64,000 bases of DNA from JBFWNG01 sp050251195 (lineage in GTDB: Bacteria > Bdellovibrionota_B > Oligoflexia > Oligoflexales > Oligoflexaceae). Below the pieces are notes generated by a model, which did no database searches, was not told the DNA's origin, and saw nothing but the letters and a program-made list of their open reading frames with translations. The position numbers were made by a program, and so were the translations under genes. Shown one piece after another: positions 52,930-62,107 of this stretch (the first letter of the stretch is position 1; every line of letters starts with the position of its first letter). Where the stretch lies: assembly GCA_050251195.1 (NCBI GenBank), contig JBFWNG010000001.1, positions 682,001-746,000 of the forward strand, read 5' to 3'.

Positions 52930-54735
52930 GTGATTAGAATGCTTATGTGGCGCCTATTTTTCGAGGCATTGAACCTTGTTCGGGCAGTCTTAGGGCCAGG
53001 CCATCCGAGGGTCCTCTATTTTGCCTTTGGCGCAAATCTGGACCCAAAGGTTCTGGCAAAGCGCAAGATCAAGATCTTTAGTGCTCGCGAGTTTGAGCTA
53101 AGAGACTTCGCGTTGCGTTTCAGTCATCAAGGTCTATACCGAGGCATGGGTTTCGCTTCTATCGAAGCAAGTCCAGGTACCGTTACTTATGGCCTGCTCT
53201 ATGAAATCTCACGCCTCGATGCATTGCGGCTCGATTTATACGAGGGCGTTTGGTTCATTAATCGCTACCGGCGCGTGCGCCAACACCAAGACGGAATCAA
53301 TCTATATTTTTATCAAAGTAGATCACCAAGAGTCGGACTTAAACCGACTGATGATTATCTGAGCAAAATGTTGCGCGGTTTCGCTCTGCTTGAGAACGTG
53401 CCTCGTGAGTTCCTTGAATGGCTCAAGAATCACGATACAGTCAAAAATCTTTCGGTCAGCGATGATGTTGGTTTTTGCTTTCGAGTTCCGAACACTTGGC
53501 CAAAGCCTCTCATCAAAGTGTTACGGAAGTATGACCAATTCGTCGTCTCCCTTTTCGCGAACTATATTCGTGATTGGTCGCCGTCTGCCCATCTTATTCG
53601 TCACGAAGATTTTGAAAGATCACACATTATTACATCCAACGGCGACCGTCAAAACGAAGTATTTCACGTTGTTGCCCTCCATCGGGAACCGTGTGCGTCG
53701 CGTGACATAGCTGCTCTTACGAAGCTTGCAAACGCACTTGAATCTTATAAGGCGATACCAGAGGTGGCTGCGTTCCATCAGGATCTGATAACTCACCTTG
53801 GCGGCGAAAAACCAATTTTTGAGTCCAGCAGAGCGGTCAATGTGTCCGGCAAGTCGGGAATCATGCTTGGACTTTTCGCTGCGCCGTATAACAAAGATCT
53901 TGGACTCGAATGTATTGTTTATGGTGAATGCTCAATCCCACCAGCGATTGCCAAAGCCTTTCCCAGTGTTGGCCGTCCAGTTATGGTCCGTCGCTACAGC
54001 AAGGGATTTAACTCGGATTTCTCCGTAGCGATTTTTCCAGAAAATTTTGCCGACGCAGGCGTCATTCCTATGGATGCCCGGTCGTTTTATTTCATAGACA
54101 AATTCGTGGATCGCTGCCGAAGGATCACTATTCCATTTGTGAAGAACAAAACAACCATCAACTCATTGAGGTCTCTTAAAACTGCGACGGACGAACAGCT
54201 AAAGGAGGTCGCTTCTCTTTGGGTTTTCCTGCATGAACACTTCCACCGTCAAGGTGCTTTGCCGTTGCCGCAAGCACTTACTCTCAAAAGCTCAAAATCA
54301 ACGGCTGGCCTCGAAGAGTTGCGAGTGGATCTTCTTGCGATGCTGGCATGTCGCTCCGAAATCGTGCGTAAAAATTGCAATGCTACCTTGCTTGAAGAGT
54401 TCGTTCTTGCCGAACGCCTCTTCAGATACGGCATAGAGCGCTGTCCGAACGCTGATTATGACTCTCGCGGGGCGCACGTCTTCTATCGCTATCTTGAGAA
54501 GAACGGATTGGTGTTGGACCAGGACGCCCTACTTGATGTCGATATGGTGCGCTTTCGCCGATTGGCAAGACGTTTGAGCCATGACATCCAAATGTTAGAG
54601 GAGCAAACTGTTAGCCTTCCTTTTGTCAAAGCCAAGGCACGACTATCGGGCTATGTGAAGAATGTCGCACGTTTTGATGAAGTAGCCAAGGTGTTCCCAA
54701 GGGCGAAGTTCTATGTAGGTTCAAAATGGCAATGA
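52930..54735 (+). CDS. Fusion: gamma-glutamylcyclotransferase-like domain plus HExxH domain
   Basis: 601 residues from a GTG at 52930 with AGAGG six bases upstream; earlier in-frame ATGs lack a site. Residues 28-37 read VLYFAFGANL, the GGCT-fold opening (usual YFAYGSNL), and DLYEGV further on carries the likely catalytic Glu. The C-terminal 300 residues contain HEHFH (His435, Glu436, His439) and LEELRVD with Glu462 or Glu463, a gluzincin-like metal pattern. I recall a similar C-terminal family listed as DUF6421, unverified. It may act on gamma-glutamyl peptides or be a toxin or defence enzyme. Its end overlaps azlD by 15 nt. Confidence 0.65.
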   Translation: MIRMLMWRLFFEALNLVRAVLGPGHPRVLYFAFGANLDPKVLAKRKIKIFSAREFELRDFALRFSHQGLYRGMGFASIEASPGTVTYGLLYEISRLDALRLDLYEGVWFINRYRRVRQHQDGINLYFYQSRSPRVGLKPTDDYLSKMLRGFALLENVPREFLEWLKNHDTVKNLSVSDDVGFCFRVPNTWPKPLIKVLRKYDQFVVSLFANYIRDWSPSAHLIRHEDFERSHIITSNGDRQNEVFHVVALHREPCASRDIAALTKLANALESYKAIPEVAAFHQDLITHLGGEKPIFESSRAVNVSGKSGIMLGLFAAPYNKDLGLECIVYGECSIPPAIAKAFPSVGRPVMVRRYSKGFNSDFSVAIFPENFADAGVIPMDARSFYFIDKFVDRCRRITIPFVKNKTTINSLRSLKTATDEQLKEVASLWVFLHEHFHRQGALPLPQALTLKSSKSTAGLEELRVDLLAMLACRSEIVRKNCNATLLEEFVLAERLFRYGIERCPNADYDSRGAHVFYRYLEKNGLVLDQDALLDVDMVRFRRLARRLSHDIQMLEEQTVSLPFVKAKARLSGYVKNVARFDEVAKVFPRAKFYVGSKWQ

Positions 54736-55056
54736 TAGGTTATAATGTTTGAGCAAGACGAAAGCGGCGGTGCCTGTTCCAATACTCAGAAGTGCGTTAG
54801 ATTGCCAGAGATGAAGAACGACAACGATAGCTACTCCGGCAGCTCCAGGAACCATATCGTTTGGTGACATTGATATGTCTTTGAGAGAATAAATGACCAA
54901 GATGGGCATAACCATCAGTGGTAGGTAGCGCCCAACAAAGTTCATAACTTGGTTGCCCTTCAATTTGGAGAAAAACAGAAACGGAGCAATCCGGGTGACA
55001 AAGGTTGCGACGGCCATCACGAGGATGAACAATTTTAGGTAGTGGGTAGGAGCCAT
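54721..55056 (-). CDS. azlD: AzlD-family branched-chain amino-acid exporter subunit
   Basis: 111 residues from the ATG at 55056. Three or four membrane helices (LKLFILVMAVATFVTRIAPFLFF, VGRYLPLMVMPILVIYSL, GVAIVVVLHLW). This small subunit pairs with AzlC to export branched-chain amino acids and analogues. It overlaps azlC by 22 nt, as usual for the pair. Confidence 0.88.
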   Translation of the reverse strand: MAPTHYLKLFILVMAVATFVTRIAPFLFFSKLKGNQVMNFVGRYLPLMVMPILVIYSLKDISMSPNDMVPGAAGVAIVVVLHLWQSNALLSIGTGTAAFVLLKHYNLSLPF

Positions 55057-55730
55057 CTGTTGATTTTCCCATAAGAAGCAAGAATGACACAAGACATCAA
55101 GATAGAAACGAGAAGCATGTACTCACGAATCCAAATTAAGCTTATAAGAGCGGTGGCGAAAGCCGCCCCAAGTAAGCCGATTGATCTCACCCTTTTGAAT
55201 TGTTCGATGGTCAGAACAACGAAAAGCGCCACCAGCGCAAACTCCAGACCTGGGATGCTTAGATTGAGCCTATTACCCATGAACGCGCCCAGCGTACACC
55301 CCGCAACCCAATATGCATGGTTGAGAGCGGTGACATACAGAAAATACGAATCGCCGGGAGTGGTGCGTCCACTTGAAGTTACCAATGAATATGTTTCGTC
55401 AGTCAGGCCAAAGGCTAGATAGACTCTAGTAAAGAAAGAGTGTGTGTACTTTTCAATGAGAGAAACGCCGTAGAAAATGTGCCGGGAATTCAAAATCAAT
55501 GTGCTGACCAATACGGAAAGCAAATCAGCCTGGGCTGCAAGTAGGCCGATCGCCATGAACTGCGCCGCTCCAGCGAAGATCACGAGGCCCATGAGCCCTG
55601 CATATATCCAGTCGTATCCTAGATTGCTGAACAACACGCCGAAGGCCATTCCGAGGGGAATGTATCCGAAGATGACCGGGACAGAGTCGCGCAGCGCCGT
55701 TTTGAATGTCGATTCTTCATGTTTGTTCAT
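55035..55730 (-). CDS. azlC: AzlC-family branched-chain amino-acid exporter
   Basis: 231 residues with about eight membrane segments. PVIFGYIPLGMAFGVLF opens the family, and the motif GLTDETYSL in the middle matches the AzlC family. It forms the main exporter subunit with AzlD. An SDR gene 15 nt upstream is in the same direction, so all three may share a transcript. Confidence 0.9.
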   Translation of the reverse strand: MNKHEESTFKTALRDSVPVIFGYIPLGMAFGVLFSNLGYDWIYAGLMGLVIFAGAAQFMAIGLLAAQADLLSVLVSTLILNSRHIFYGVSLIEKYTHSFFTRVYLAFGLTDETYSLVTSSGRTTPGDSYFLYVTALNHAYWVAGCTLGAFMGNRLNLSIPGLEFALVALFVVLTIEQFKRVRSIGLLGAAFATALISLIWIREYMLLVSILMSCVILASYGKINRWLLPTT

Positions 55731-55745
55731 TCGGCCCGTTCGTAT

Positions 55746-56534
55746 TCAAAAAAGCGACTTCGACCATCCCCCACAGACCGGAATGGAAGCTCCCGTGACG
55801 AAAGATGCGGCAGGACTTGAGAGGAAGGCGACTACTGCACCAATCTCCTCTGGTCTTCCGAATCTTCCCATGGGAATCTCGGAAACAACCGCGTCCGAAA
55901 CATCTTTAGCCGACTTATTTGCCCGTTTAGCCGACGCCGTAAAAAGTTCATTCAAACGAGCCGTCTCGGTATATCCCGGCAGTACGTTGTTGACGGTAAT
56001 ACCCGATTTGGCCACTTCCAGTGAAAGCGTCTTTGACCAACCAGCTATTGCAGCGCGAACGGTATTCGATATCGGCAGCGTTAGGATCGGCTGCTTAGCA
56101 GCAACTGATGTAATGTGGATGATGCGACCGTATCCACCAGCTTTCATTCCTGGTATCAGAGCTTTTGCTAGGCTCATTGTGGCAAAGAGGTGGGCTTGAA
56201 ATGCTGCGTGAAACTGTTCTTCTTGCAATTCAGTCGGCATCCCCGAGGCAGGACCCCCACTATTGCATATCAGGATATGATAGGGTTTCCCGGTCGCAAG
56301 TTTTTGGCAGAGGGCGCTTACGTCTTGTCTGTTTTCCAGATTGCAAACGATCGTCGAGTGAGAGCTGTTTTTCGTTGTGGGAAGTTTTTTTAATGCCTGC
56401 GTCAGCCGTGTCTCGGAGCGAGAAAGTAAGGTTACCGATGCACCTAACGAGGCGATCTCGATGGCGCAGGCAAGTCCAAGGCCGTCTGATGCACCGCAGA
56501 CTAGAGCCTGCTTATTGGAAAGGTCGAGATCCAT
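55746..56534 (-). CDS. Short-chain dehydrogenase/reductase, atypical active site
   Basis: 262 residues with the SDR Rossmann fold: GASDGLGLACAIE as the cofactor loop, CNSGGPAS in the NNAG position, and HITSVAAKQP with the catalytic serine. The usual YxxxK is replaced by NTVRAAIAG, so the Tyr and Lys are absent. A subgroup of SDRs shares this change. NAD(P) binding is likely; catalysis of the classic type is uncertain. It lies upstream of azlC. Confidence 0.8.
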   Translation of the reverse strand: MDLDLSNKQALVCGASDGLGLACAIEIASLGASVTLLSRSETRLTQALKKLPTTKNSSHSTIVCNLENRQDVSALCQKLATGKPYHILICNSGGPASGMPTELQEEQFHAAFQAHLFATMSLAKALIPGMKAGGYGRIIHITSVAAKQPILTLPISNTVRAAIAGWSKTLSLEVAKSGITVNNVLPGYTETARLNELFTASAKRANKSAKDVSDAVVSEIPMGRFGRPEEIGAVVAFLSSPAASFVTGASIPVCGGWSKSLF

Positions 56535-56630
56535 CGGACGCCATTTGCCAAATATGTTGAGGATGCGTTAGTTTTATTAGAAACATGCTATATAATAACC
56601 TAAATTGTGAAGATAGGGCAACATTCTTAA

Positions 56631-57761
56631 ATGATAGGTAATTTATCCAAAAAATGCTTGATTATTCTGCTGGCGGGTTCTTGGTGCCTTGGAACTGAGC
56701 TGAGTATGGCAACGCCGCTCAAAATCGCCGTGATCTATCCCAAGGATGATCCGAAGGTTTCCAGCATCGGTAATGAGGCCACTTGCATCACGGAAGGTTT
56801 GCTATCTAAGGCCAAGAGGACCGGAGCCATTGAATACCGTTTCTATGACAATGAACGTGATCCGATCAAAACCATTAGCGTTGCAGAAGCCATCGCCAAG
56901 GAAAAATTTGATATAGCTATCGGTACAGTGACCTCTTCAGAGGCTATCGCAGCAGCCAAAATTCTCAATCAAGCTCAAATTCCATTTTTTGCAACGACTG
57001 CCACCAATCCCGAAGTGACGAAGGACAAGCCCTACAGCTTTCGGCTACCGTTCGACGACTATCATCAAGCACAGACATTGGCTGGATTCGTTGCAAAAGA
57101 ACAGCGTCCCCAAAAAGTCGCCGTGGTCAAGAACATCTCTTTGCCCTACTCGGAATTTCTGGCGACGGAGTTTTCTTCACACTTGAAGTCACTCGGTCCT
57201 AAAATCGCTATCAATCAATTCAATATTATCGAGGGTTTTTCGCAGTACGGCACCTTAGTGGACAAAATCATGGCTTTCAAGCCGGACGTGATATTTGTTC
57301 CGATCTACGCACCGGATGCAGCGAAGCTATATAACGAGCTAGCTGCAAGACCAGGAAAATTCTCGCTCGTAGGTAGCGATACCATTGGTGGTCGCGATTC
57401 ATTCTTCAAGGTACTAAAAGGAACTTCTCAAAGGATTTCTCTGGTCTTCGTCAAATCCTGGGCTGATGGCCCCGATGGACCAGAAAAGGAAGCTTTTTTA
57501 AAAGCTCACGCTACCTACTGCAAGGATCAAAACGTCACTGTGATTTCTGCCGCTGCCTATGATGTGGTACGTGCTACTTTGCTGGGCTTTCAAAAAAACG
57601 AGAAGGCGCGAGGCTTAGATATGATCTCCACCATCAAAAATCTTGGCTACGCTGGAGTAACGGGCGTCTTTCATCATAACTCTAACGGAGAGCCAGACAA
57701 ACCGCTCTTCCTTCACAAAATCGAAAATGGCAGGTCGATTTTTTGGAAAAAGTATCCATGA
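56631..57761 (+). CDS. Periplasmic ligand-binding protein (LivJ/Peripla_BP_6-like)
   Basis: 376 residues. Signal peptide, then a bilobed type I periplasmic-binding fold: LKIAVIYPKDD at the start, AIGTVTSSEAIAAAKILNQAQIPFFATTATNPEV in the first lobe and KPDVIFVPIYAPDAAKL in the second. Family members bind amino acids or small amides. Here it is not next to permease genes; its stop overlaps the start of a membrane histidine kinase (ATGA), so it probably senses a ligand for that kinase. Confidence 0.85.
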   Translation: MIGNLSKKCLIILLAGSWCLGTELSMATPLKIAVIYPKDDPKVSSIGNEATCITEGLLSKAKRTGAIEYRFYDNERDPIKTISVAEAIAKEKFDIAIGTVTSSEAIAAAKILNQAQIPFFATTATNPEVTKDKPYSFRLPFDDYHQAQTLAGFVAKEQRPQKVAVVKNISLPYSEFLATEFSSHLKSLGPKIAINQFNIIEGFSQYGTLVDKIMAFKPDVIFVPIYAPDAAKLYNELAARPGKFSLVGSDTIGGRDSFFKVLKGTSQRISLVFVKSWADGPDGPEKEAFLKAHATYCKDQNVTVISAAAYDVVRATLLGFQKNEKARGLDMISTIKNLGYAGVTGVFHHNSNGEPDKPLFLHKIENGRSIFWKKYP

Positions 57762-59914
57762 TAGACGAACAGAGCCTAAATCTTACGGAAGCGGCGAAAC
57801 TGCATAGGGTCATGATCCTACCGATTGTTGTCATGGTGCTGACCATCAATGTCGTTTTTGTGGGCTTATGGTACTTCGAACGTCAGAATGAAGAGGATGC
57901 GCTGGAAAACCATATTGTTACAACCCTGAAAGGTCATTCGATATACCTATCGCGTGAAATTTTCTTCGACAGAGCCGCAGCCGTTACAGATCGTCTGTCG
58001 GAAATTGTCAGAACGAAAGCATGGAATCCAGATGGTTTGCCCGCGCGACTATGCTTGCATCTGGTCTTCGATCCAACCTTCAATCGTCGGCAACCGGAAA
58101 GTGTTTGTTCCGATGGCGCAGCAGGGGAAAACGTCCATGGGGAGTCTCTAGCCGCTAGTCGATTTATCAATTTAGTAGTTGGGGACAAACCCGCTGCACG
58201 TCTTTTCTATGACCTGACTCTAAAAAGCAATTTGGGAAGCCTGATCCCACCAAAATTGCTTTGGTCGGTGGGTCTAGGAATCCTTGCGGCGATCATTGCC
58301 TATCTAATGCTCTTTCGCAGGTTGAACGCCAATCTGATCCAACCGGCGCATAGACGGATTGTCAAAGCAGAAAAAATCGCTGGTATTGCACAGTTCATGC
58401 AAACCGTCGCCCACGATATTCGCTCACCGCTATCTCTGATGCGAACAGTTATCCGCAACCTGAACGAGTCTGACATCAAGCCGGAAGCAAAGGCGGACCT
58501 TCTGAACGTGGCTGACCGCGAGCTCGGCCAAATCAACAACATGCTCGCCGATATCATGGCAATCGGACCAATCATTCCAAAGAATGAGCCAGTCTCTCCC
58601 ATTTCCTTAATCGCCAATGCTCTGATTCAATCTTCCTTATTGCACGAACGACGCGGTATCATGTTTTCTTACAATCTGAAGCACACGAAGCAGATCGCCG
58701 TCGAAGAGCCGAAAGTGGCGCGAGTTTTTGGAAACATCATTGACAACGCTATGCAGGCTGTCAATGACAAGGGAACTATTAGTGTCACAACTCGACCTGA
58801 CACCCTAGGGAGATATGTGGAGTTCTGCATAAAAAATACCGGCAGCCATATTGCAACCGACGACTGCGATAAAATCTTCGAAGCATTCTTCACCAAGGGA
58901 AAATCCGGTGGTACCGGGCTCGGTTTGGCGAGCGCCAAATCCATCATAGAAGCATATGGTGGCAAAATATGGTGCGAATCGAACGCAAGAAATGAGACTG
59001 CGTTTTTCTTCACGTTTCCTACACATGATCTTGCCGAACATCAAACAACGGCGCTGCTGCCCCAAAGCTCAGATGCTGTCGCATCCAGGAGAACATCGCA
59101 GCGCACGCTTAATTCATCAGTTATCACAGTTCCACTTCGACCTCTCCAAATCTTGTTGGTCGATGATGAGCCCGCGTATACCCAGTCTCTTGCCTTGGCG
59201 ATTGGGTCTTATCCTAGTCTAAGCAACATAGTACAGATTAGCACAGCCACCTCTGTCATGGAAGCAACCAGGATGGCAGAATCTTTAAGTCTAGACCTTA
59301 TTATCACTGATATGGATTTTGGCCATGGTCAGCCAGATGGCTTTCATTTGCTCCGTGAGCTAAGGTACCGCTTCCCAGGCCTCATGATCGCCGCGTGTAC
59401 TAACCGAACGGGTGACAATTTCAAAACCTCAGTCCTTGACGCTGGCGCCAACACTTATATGACGAAACCAGCCAATAAAGCGATACTAGCCCAGGTACTA
59501 AACCAGACGATTGCGAAAGTGAACGGTAATGGTTCCGCTACCCCTCAGGTGATTTTTGTTGATGATGAGTTGATTTACTATAAGGATTGGTCAAAACGTT
59601 TCAAGGACATCACTTTTCACTACTTCAATTGTCCCGAACACCTTTGGACTCGGATCGAGAAGGATCCAACGTTCCTTGACCGTATTGACGCCATCCTGAC
59701 TGATTTCAAATTTTCTTCTGAATCCACAGAGAACGGATCGGATGTTGCGAGACGACTTCGGTCTCTCTGCACAAAGCCGATCTATCTGGTTTCCTGTTAT
59801 AGGGAAGATGAGCTTGGCGAACGACTCGAGCGCGGACTATTTGCGGAGGTTCTAAGCAAAGATGATCTGCCGGACGAAGGCGAGTTCCGAAGAAAAATTG
59901 GTAAAAACGTTTAA
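57758..59914 (+). CDS. Hybrid sensor histidine kinase with two receiver domains
   Basis: 718 residues from the ATG at 57758. Two membrane helices (about 19-39 and 168-187) enclose a periplasmic sensor domain. The DHp region contains TVAHDIRSPLSLM with the phospho-His near 219. The ATPase domain has FGNIIDNAMQAV and GGTGLGLASAKS. Two receivers follow: ILLVDDEPAY with LIITDMDFG, and VIFVDDELIY with AILTDFKFS. Coupling to the binding-protein gene suggests a sensor of the TorT/TorS or LuxP/LuxQ type. Confidence 0.9.
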   Translation: MIDEQSLNLTEAAKLHRVMILPIVVMVLTINVVFVGLWYFERQNEEDALENHIVTTLKGHSIYLSREIFFDRAAAVTDRLSEIVRTKAWNPDGLPARLCLHLVFDPTFNRRQPESVCSDGAAGENVHGESLAASRFINLVVGDKPAARLFYDLTLKSNLGSLIPPKLLWSVGLGILAAIIAYLMLFRRLNANLIQPAHRRIVKAEKIAGIAQFMQTVAHDIRSPLSLMRTVIRNLNESDIKPEAKADLLNVADRELGQINNMLADIMAIGPIIPKNEPVSPISLIANALIQSSLLHERRGIMFSYNLKHTKQIAVEEPKVARVFGNIIDNAMQAVNDKGTISVTTRPDTLGRYVEFCIKNTGSHIATDDCDKIFEAFFTKGKSGGTGLGLASAKSIIEAYGGKIWCESNARNETAFFFTFPTHDLAEHQTTALLPQSSDAVASRRTSQRTLNSSVITVPLRPLQILLVDDEPAYTQSLALAIGSYPSLSNIVQISTATSVMEATRMAESLSLDLIITDMDFGHGQPDGFHLLRELRYRFPGLMIAACTNRTGDNFKTSVLDAGANTYMTKPANKAILAQVLNQTIAKVNGNGSATPQVIFVDDELIYYKDWSKRFKDITFHYFNCPEHLWTRIEKDPTFLDRIDAILTDFKFSSESTENGSDVARRLRSLCTKPIYLVSCYREDELGERLERGLFAEVLSKDDLPDEGEFRRKIGKNV

Positions 59915-60217
59915 CTACTCTGCGTCGTGGATTTCTTTCAAGAAGTCTATGGTCGGTTGTAGCGCTTGAGTGGATTGTTTGACCTGGCTTAACAGAGTTT
60001 TGTTATCACCAGAGTCAAATTGTTCGCCATCTTCGATCATTTGAATCAGAATTTTTACTGAACGAGCACATCCTCGAAGGTCGTGGATATGTCGTGCGAG
60101 TGCAGCTGTGTCCCGCTGCAACGCGACGATTGCCGAGCCAGCAACAAAGTCCTCTGCTGATTTCAGGTCCTTGTTCAATACCCCTAGGACTCTTGACAGT
60201 TCGCTAGCGTTGGTCAT
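59915..60217 (-). CDS. Small DHp/HPt-like phosphotransfer protein
   Basis: 100 residues, all alpha-helical. RHIHDLRGCARSV carries His45 in a position like a kinase H-box (HDLRxP), but there is no ATPase domain. It may pass phosphate between the kinase receivers and the regulator, as Spo0B or ChpT do; this is inference. Its ATG overlaps the stop of the regulator gene, so it is translated together with it. It abuts the convergent kinase gene without any gap. Confidence 0.55.
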   Translation of the reverse strand: MTNASELSRVLGVLNKDLKSAEDFVAGSAIVALQRDTAALARHIHDLRGCARSVKILIQMIEDGEQFDSGDNKTLLSQVKQSTQALQPTIDFLKEIHDAE

Positions 60218-61662
60218 TCGGTAATTCCCTTGAATAATCGTTTTGCGTCGGCGCCGGTGAGGACCCCCTTGTCCATCATTTCTGCTATGCGCTTACTCAG
60301 GGTCATGCGCTGCATGCCGACGATTGGCGCTAATTCACGAAATGATTTTGGTCCGTCCTTGCACACAAAGCGAATTGCCGCAAGAAGGCAACGATCCCAA
60401 TACACCTCCCAGCGCTCCCGCGGTCGCCAACTAACGGTCAGATCCTGGCAAATATTCGTCTCCTTGATTTGTTTGATCTGCTCGAACAGATCGTCAGAAT
60501 TGGAGACGCCCGTGATTTCCCTAACAGCGTCGGCAATATATTGCGGGATCGCCCCGTACGGAAGAATGTTACCTGTTAGCTTGTTAGCGGTCATGGTAAC
60601 AAGTGCTCGTCGCAGTTCACGAATGTTGCCTTCCTGGTAGTCATAAGACTTCAATAAATTTCGCGCCGGTAGTTCGATTGTATAGGGACCGCCATCCAGA
60701 GTCTTGCAAAAATGATCTATCAAGTCATCGATTTCGTTCGTGCGTTCTCGCAAAGGAGGCAGCTGAATTTCATATTCTGTGAGGCGTTGGCGAAGGTCTT
60801 CTCTAAATTGACCACGTTTGGCTTTATCCTTTAGATCGTCATTTGTGGCGGTGATGAGTTTGAAGTTCACTTTTTTCGTGTCAGTTGCACCAACGGGACT
60901 AATTTCCTTTTCGCCAATTGCTCGCAAAAGTTTTGCTTGCGTTGCAAGAGTAATATTGCCAATCTCGTCCAGAAAAATCCAAGATCCAGTGCTTATATCT
61001 AGCGCACCCTTTCTATCCCGCGTTGCACCTGTGAAGGCTCCCTTCCTATGCCCGAATAGCTCACTTTCAACCAAGTTCTCGGGGATGGCACCGCAATCCA
61101 AAGTACGAAGCGGTCCAAAGAGTTTAGCGACGACTTCTTTGCCACTGCCAGTTTCTCCAAAGATGTGAACCGTCTTGACGGCAGATTGCTTTATACGCTC
61201 GATTTGCGGTTTCAAGGAATTGATGGTATCGCCCATGACCATACCTGGGTCGCTGGTCTTGGCGTTCTTCAGTCTTCGTGCCTCGGCGTTGAAGAATAGG
61301 CGCTCGGCTAATAAGGTGCCATCGGCATCCTTATCGATGTAATCGTGAACTCCCGCTAATGCCGCAAGAGCAGTTTGATTAATGTCGCTGGAACGAATGA
61401 TAACTATAACATCAGGATTTGCGGCTCGGACCTCTGCCGCAACGCTTACGCCGTTACTATCTTGTCCTTCTAGATGAATGTCTATGAGCGCGACATCTGG
61501 GGCAGGACCACCTGTAAGGCGCTCACGAAACTTCGTTACTTCTGAAAAGGATTCAAGCTGAAAACAGCAAGGTGATGTCGTCCCAGCGAGAAGCTGTTCA
61601 ACTGATTTTAGTTCAGCTAGACTGTCATCAAGATGGACAATTTTTAGGCATATAGTTTTAAT
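60214..61662 (-). CDS. NtrC-like sigma-54 response regulator lacking a canonical start
   Basis: Open for 482 codons. Residues 1-125 are a receiver domain (acidic pair at 12-13, phospho-Asp61 in ALIDIHLEG, Lys111). The AAA+ domain follows with GETGSGKE, an intact GAFTGA loop for sigma-54 and SWIFLDEIGNI; the C-terminus is a winged or other helix-turn-helix. The first ATG (61242) falls after the receiver, so it cannot be the real start. No ATG, GTG or TTG exists further upstream in frame. An ATT at 61662 has GGGA six bases upstream and could be the start; otherwise a frameshift from an ATG at 61667 is needed. Confidence 0.82.
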   Translation of the reverse strand: MKTICLKIVHLDDSLAELKSVEQLLAGTTSPCCFQLESFSEVTKFRERLTGGPAPDVALIDIHLEGQDSNGVSVAAEVRAANPDVIVIIRSSDINQTALAALAGVHDYIDKDADGTLLAERLFFNAEARRLKNAKTSDPGMVMGDTINSLKPQIERIKQSAVKTVHIFGETGSGKEVVAKLFGPLRTLDCGAIPENLVESELFGHRKGAFTGATRDRKGALDISTGSWIFLDEIGNITLATQAKLLRAIGEKEISPVGATDTKKVNFKLITATNDDLKDKAKRGQFREDLRQRLTEYEIQLPPLRERTNEIDDLIDHFCKTLDGGPYTIELPARNLLKSYDYQEGNIRELRRALVTMTANKLTGNILPYGAIPQYIADAVREITGVSNSDDLFEQIKQIKETNICQDLTVSWRPRERWEVYWDRCLLAAIRFVCKDGPKSFRELAPIVGMQRMTLSKRIAEMMDKGVLTGADAKRLFKGITE

Positions 61663-61813
61663 TCATGATCCCAGAGTTATGAAAATTGATATAGTGTTAT
61701 TTCTTCATTCTATCATGACCATAGTTAGGCGCTGAATATCTTTGCCTTTTTGGAAAACAAATCTATGCCCATCATTATGTTTGCGTTAAATTCCCTTTTT
61801 CGTTATTTGCTAA

Positions 61814-61999
61814 ATGGAAGGTCCGCTCGGTCGTACTTCAGCGAACCCAATTTCCGACCATAGTCGTCAGTGTTTAATACGTTGCCAGAGTTGCGGTGGT
61901 GATCTAAGGGCCATGGGCTCGGTTACCGATGCCGATGAAGGCCGGCACTATCTCAAACGTGTGGGAATTGTGCCAGGGCTGTACTTTGAACACGCTTAA
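61814..61999 (+). pseudogene. IS91-family transposase C-terminal remnant
   Basis: 61 residues. CQSCGGDLRAMGSV followed by RHYLKRVGIVP resembles the C-terminal end of IS91-type transposases (a CxxCGG ribbon, then RRYLxxVGxP). No transposase body remains upstream. Flanks (61663-61813 and 62000-62107) hold nothing recognisable. Confidence 0.45.
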
Positions 62000-62107
62000 G
62001 AGATTGCAAGAGTCCTTAGCGTCGACCCTTGGCGTGTGATTCAATGAAACGAGGCAGCATTTGATCAGAAAGAGCAAGAATTAGGCCAGAGAATACACAA
62101 GATCGCC

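Noticed and set aside
60214..61242. Regulator starting at the first ATG (61242)
   Set aside because: It would drop a complete in-frame receiver domain that clearly belongs to the protein.
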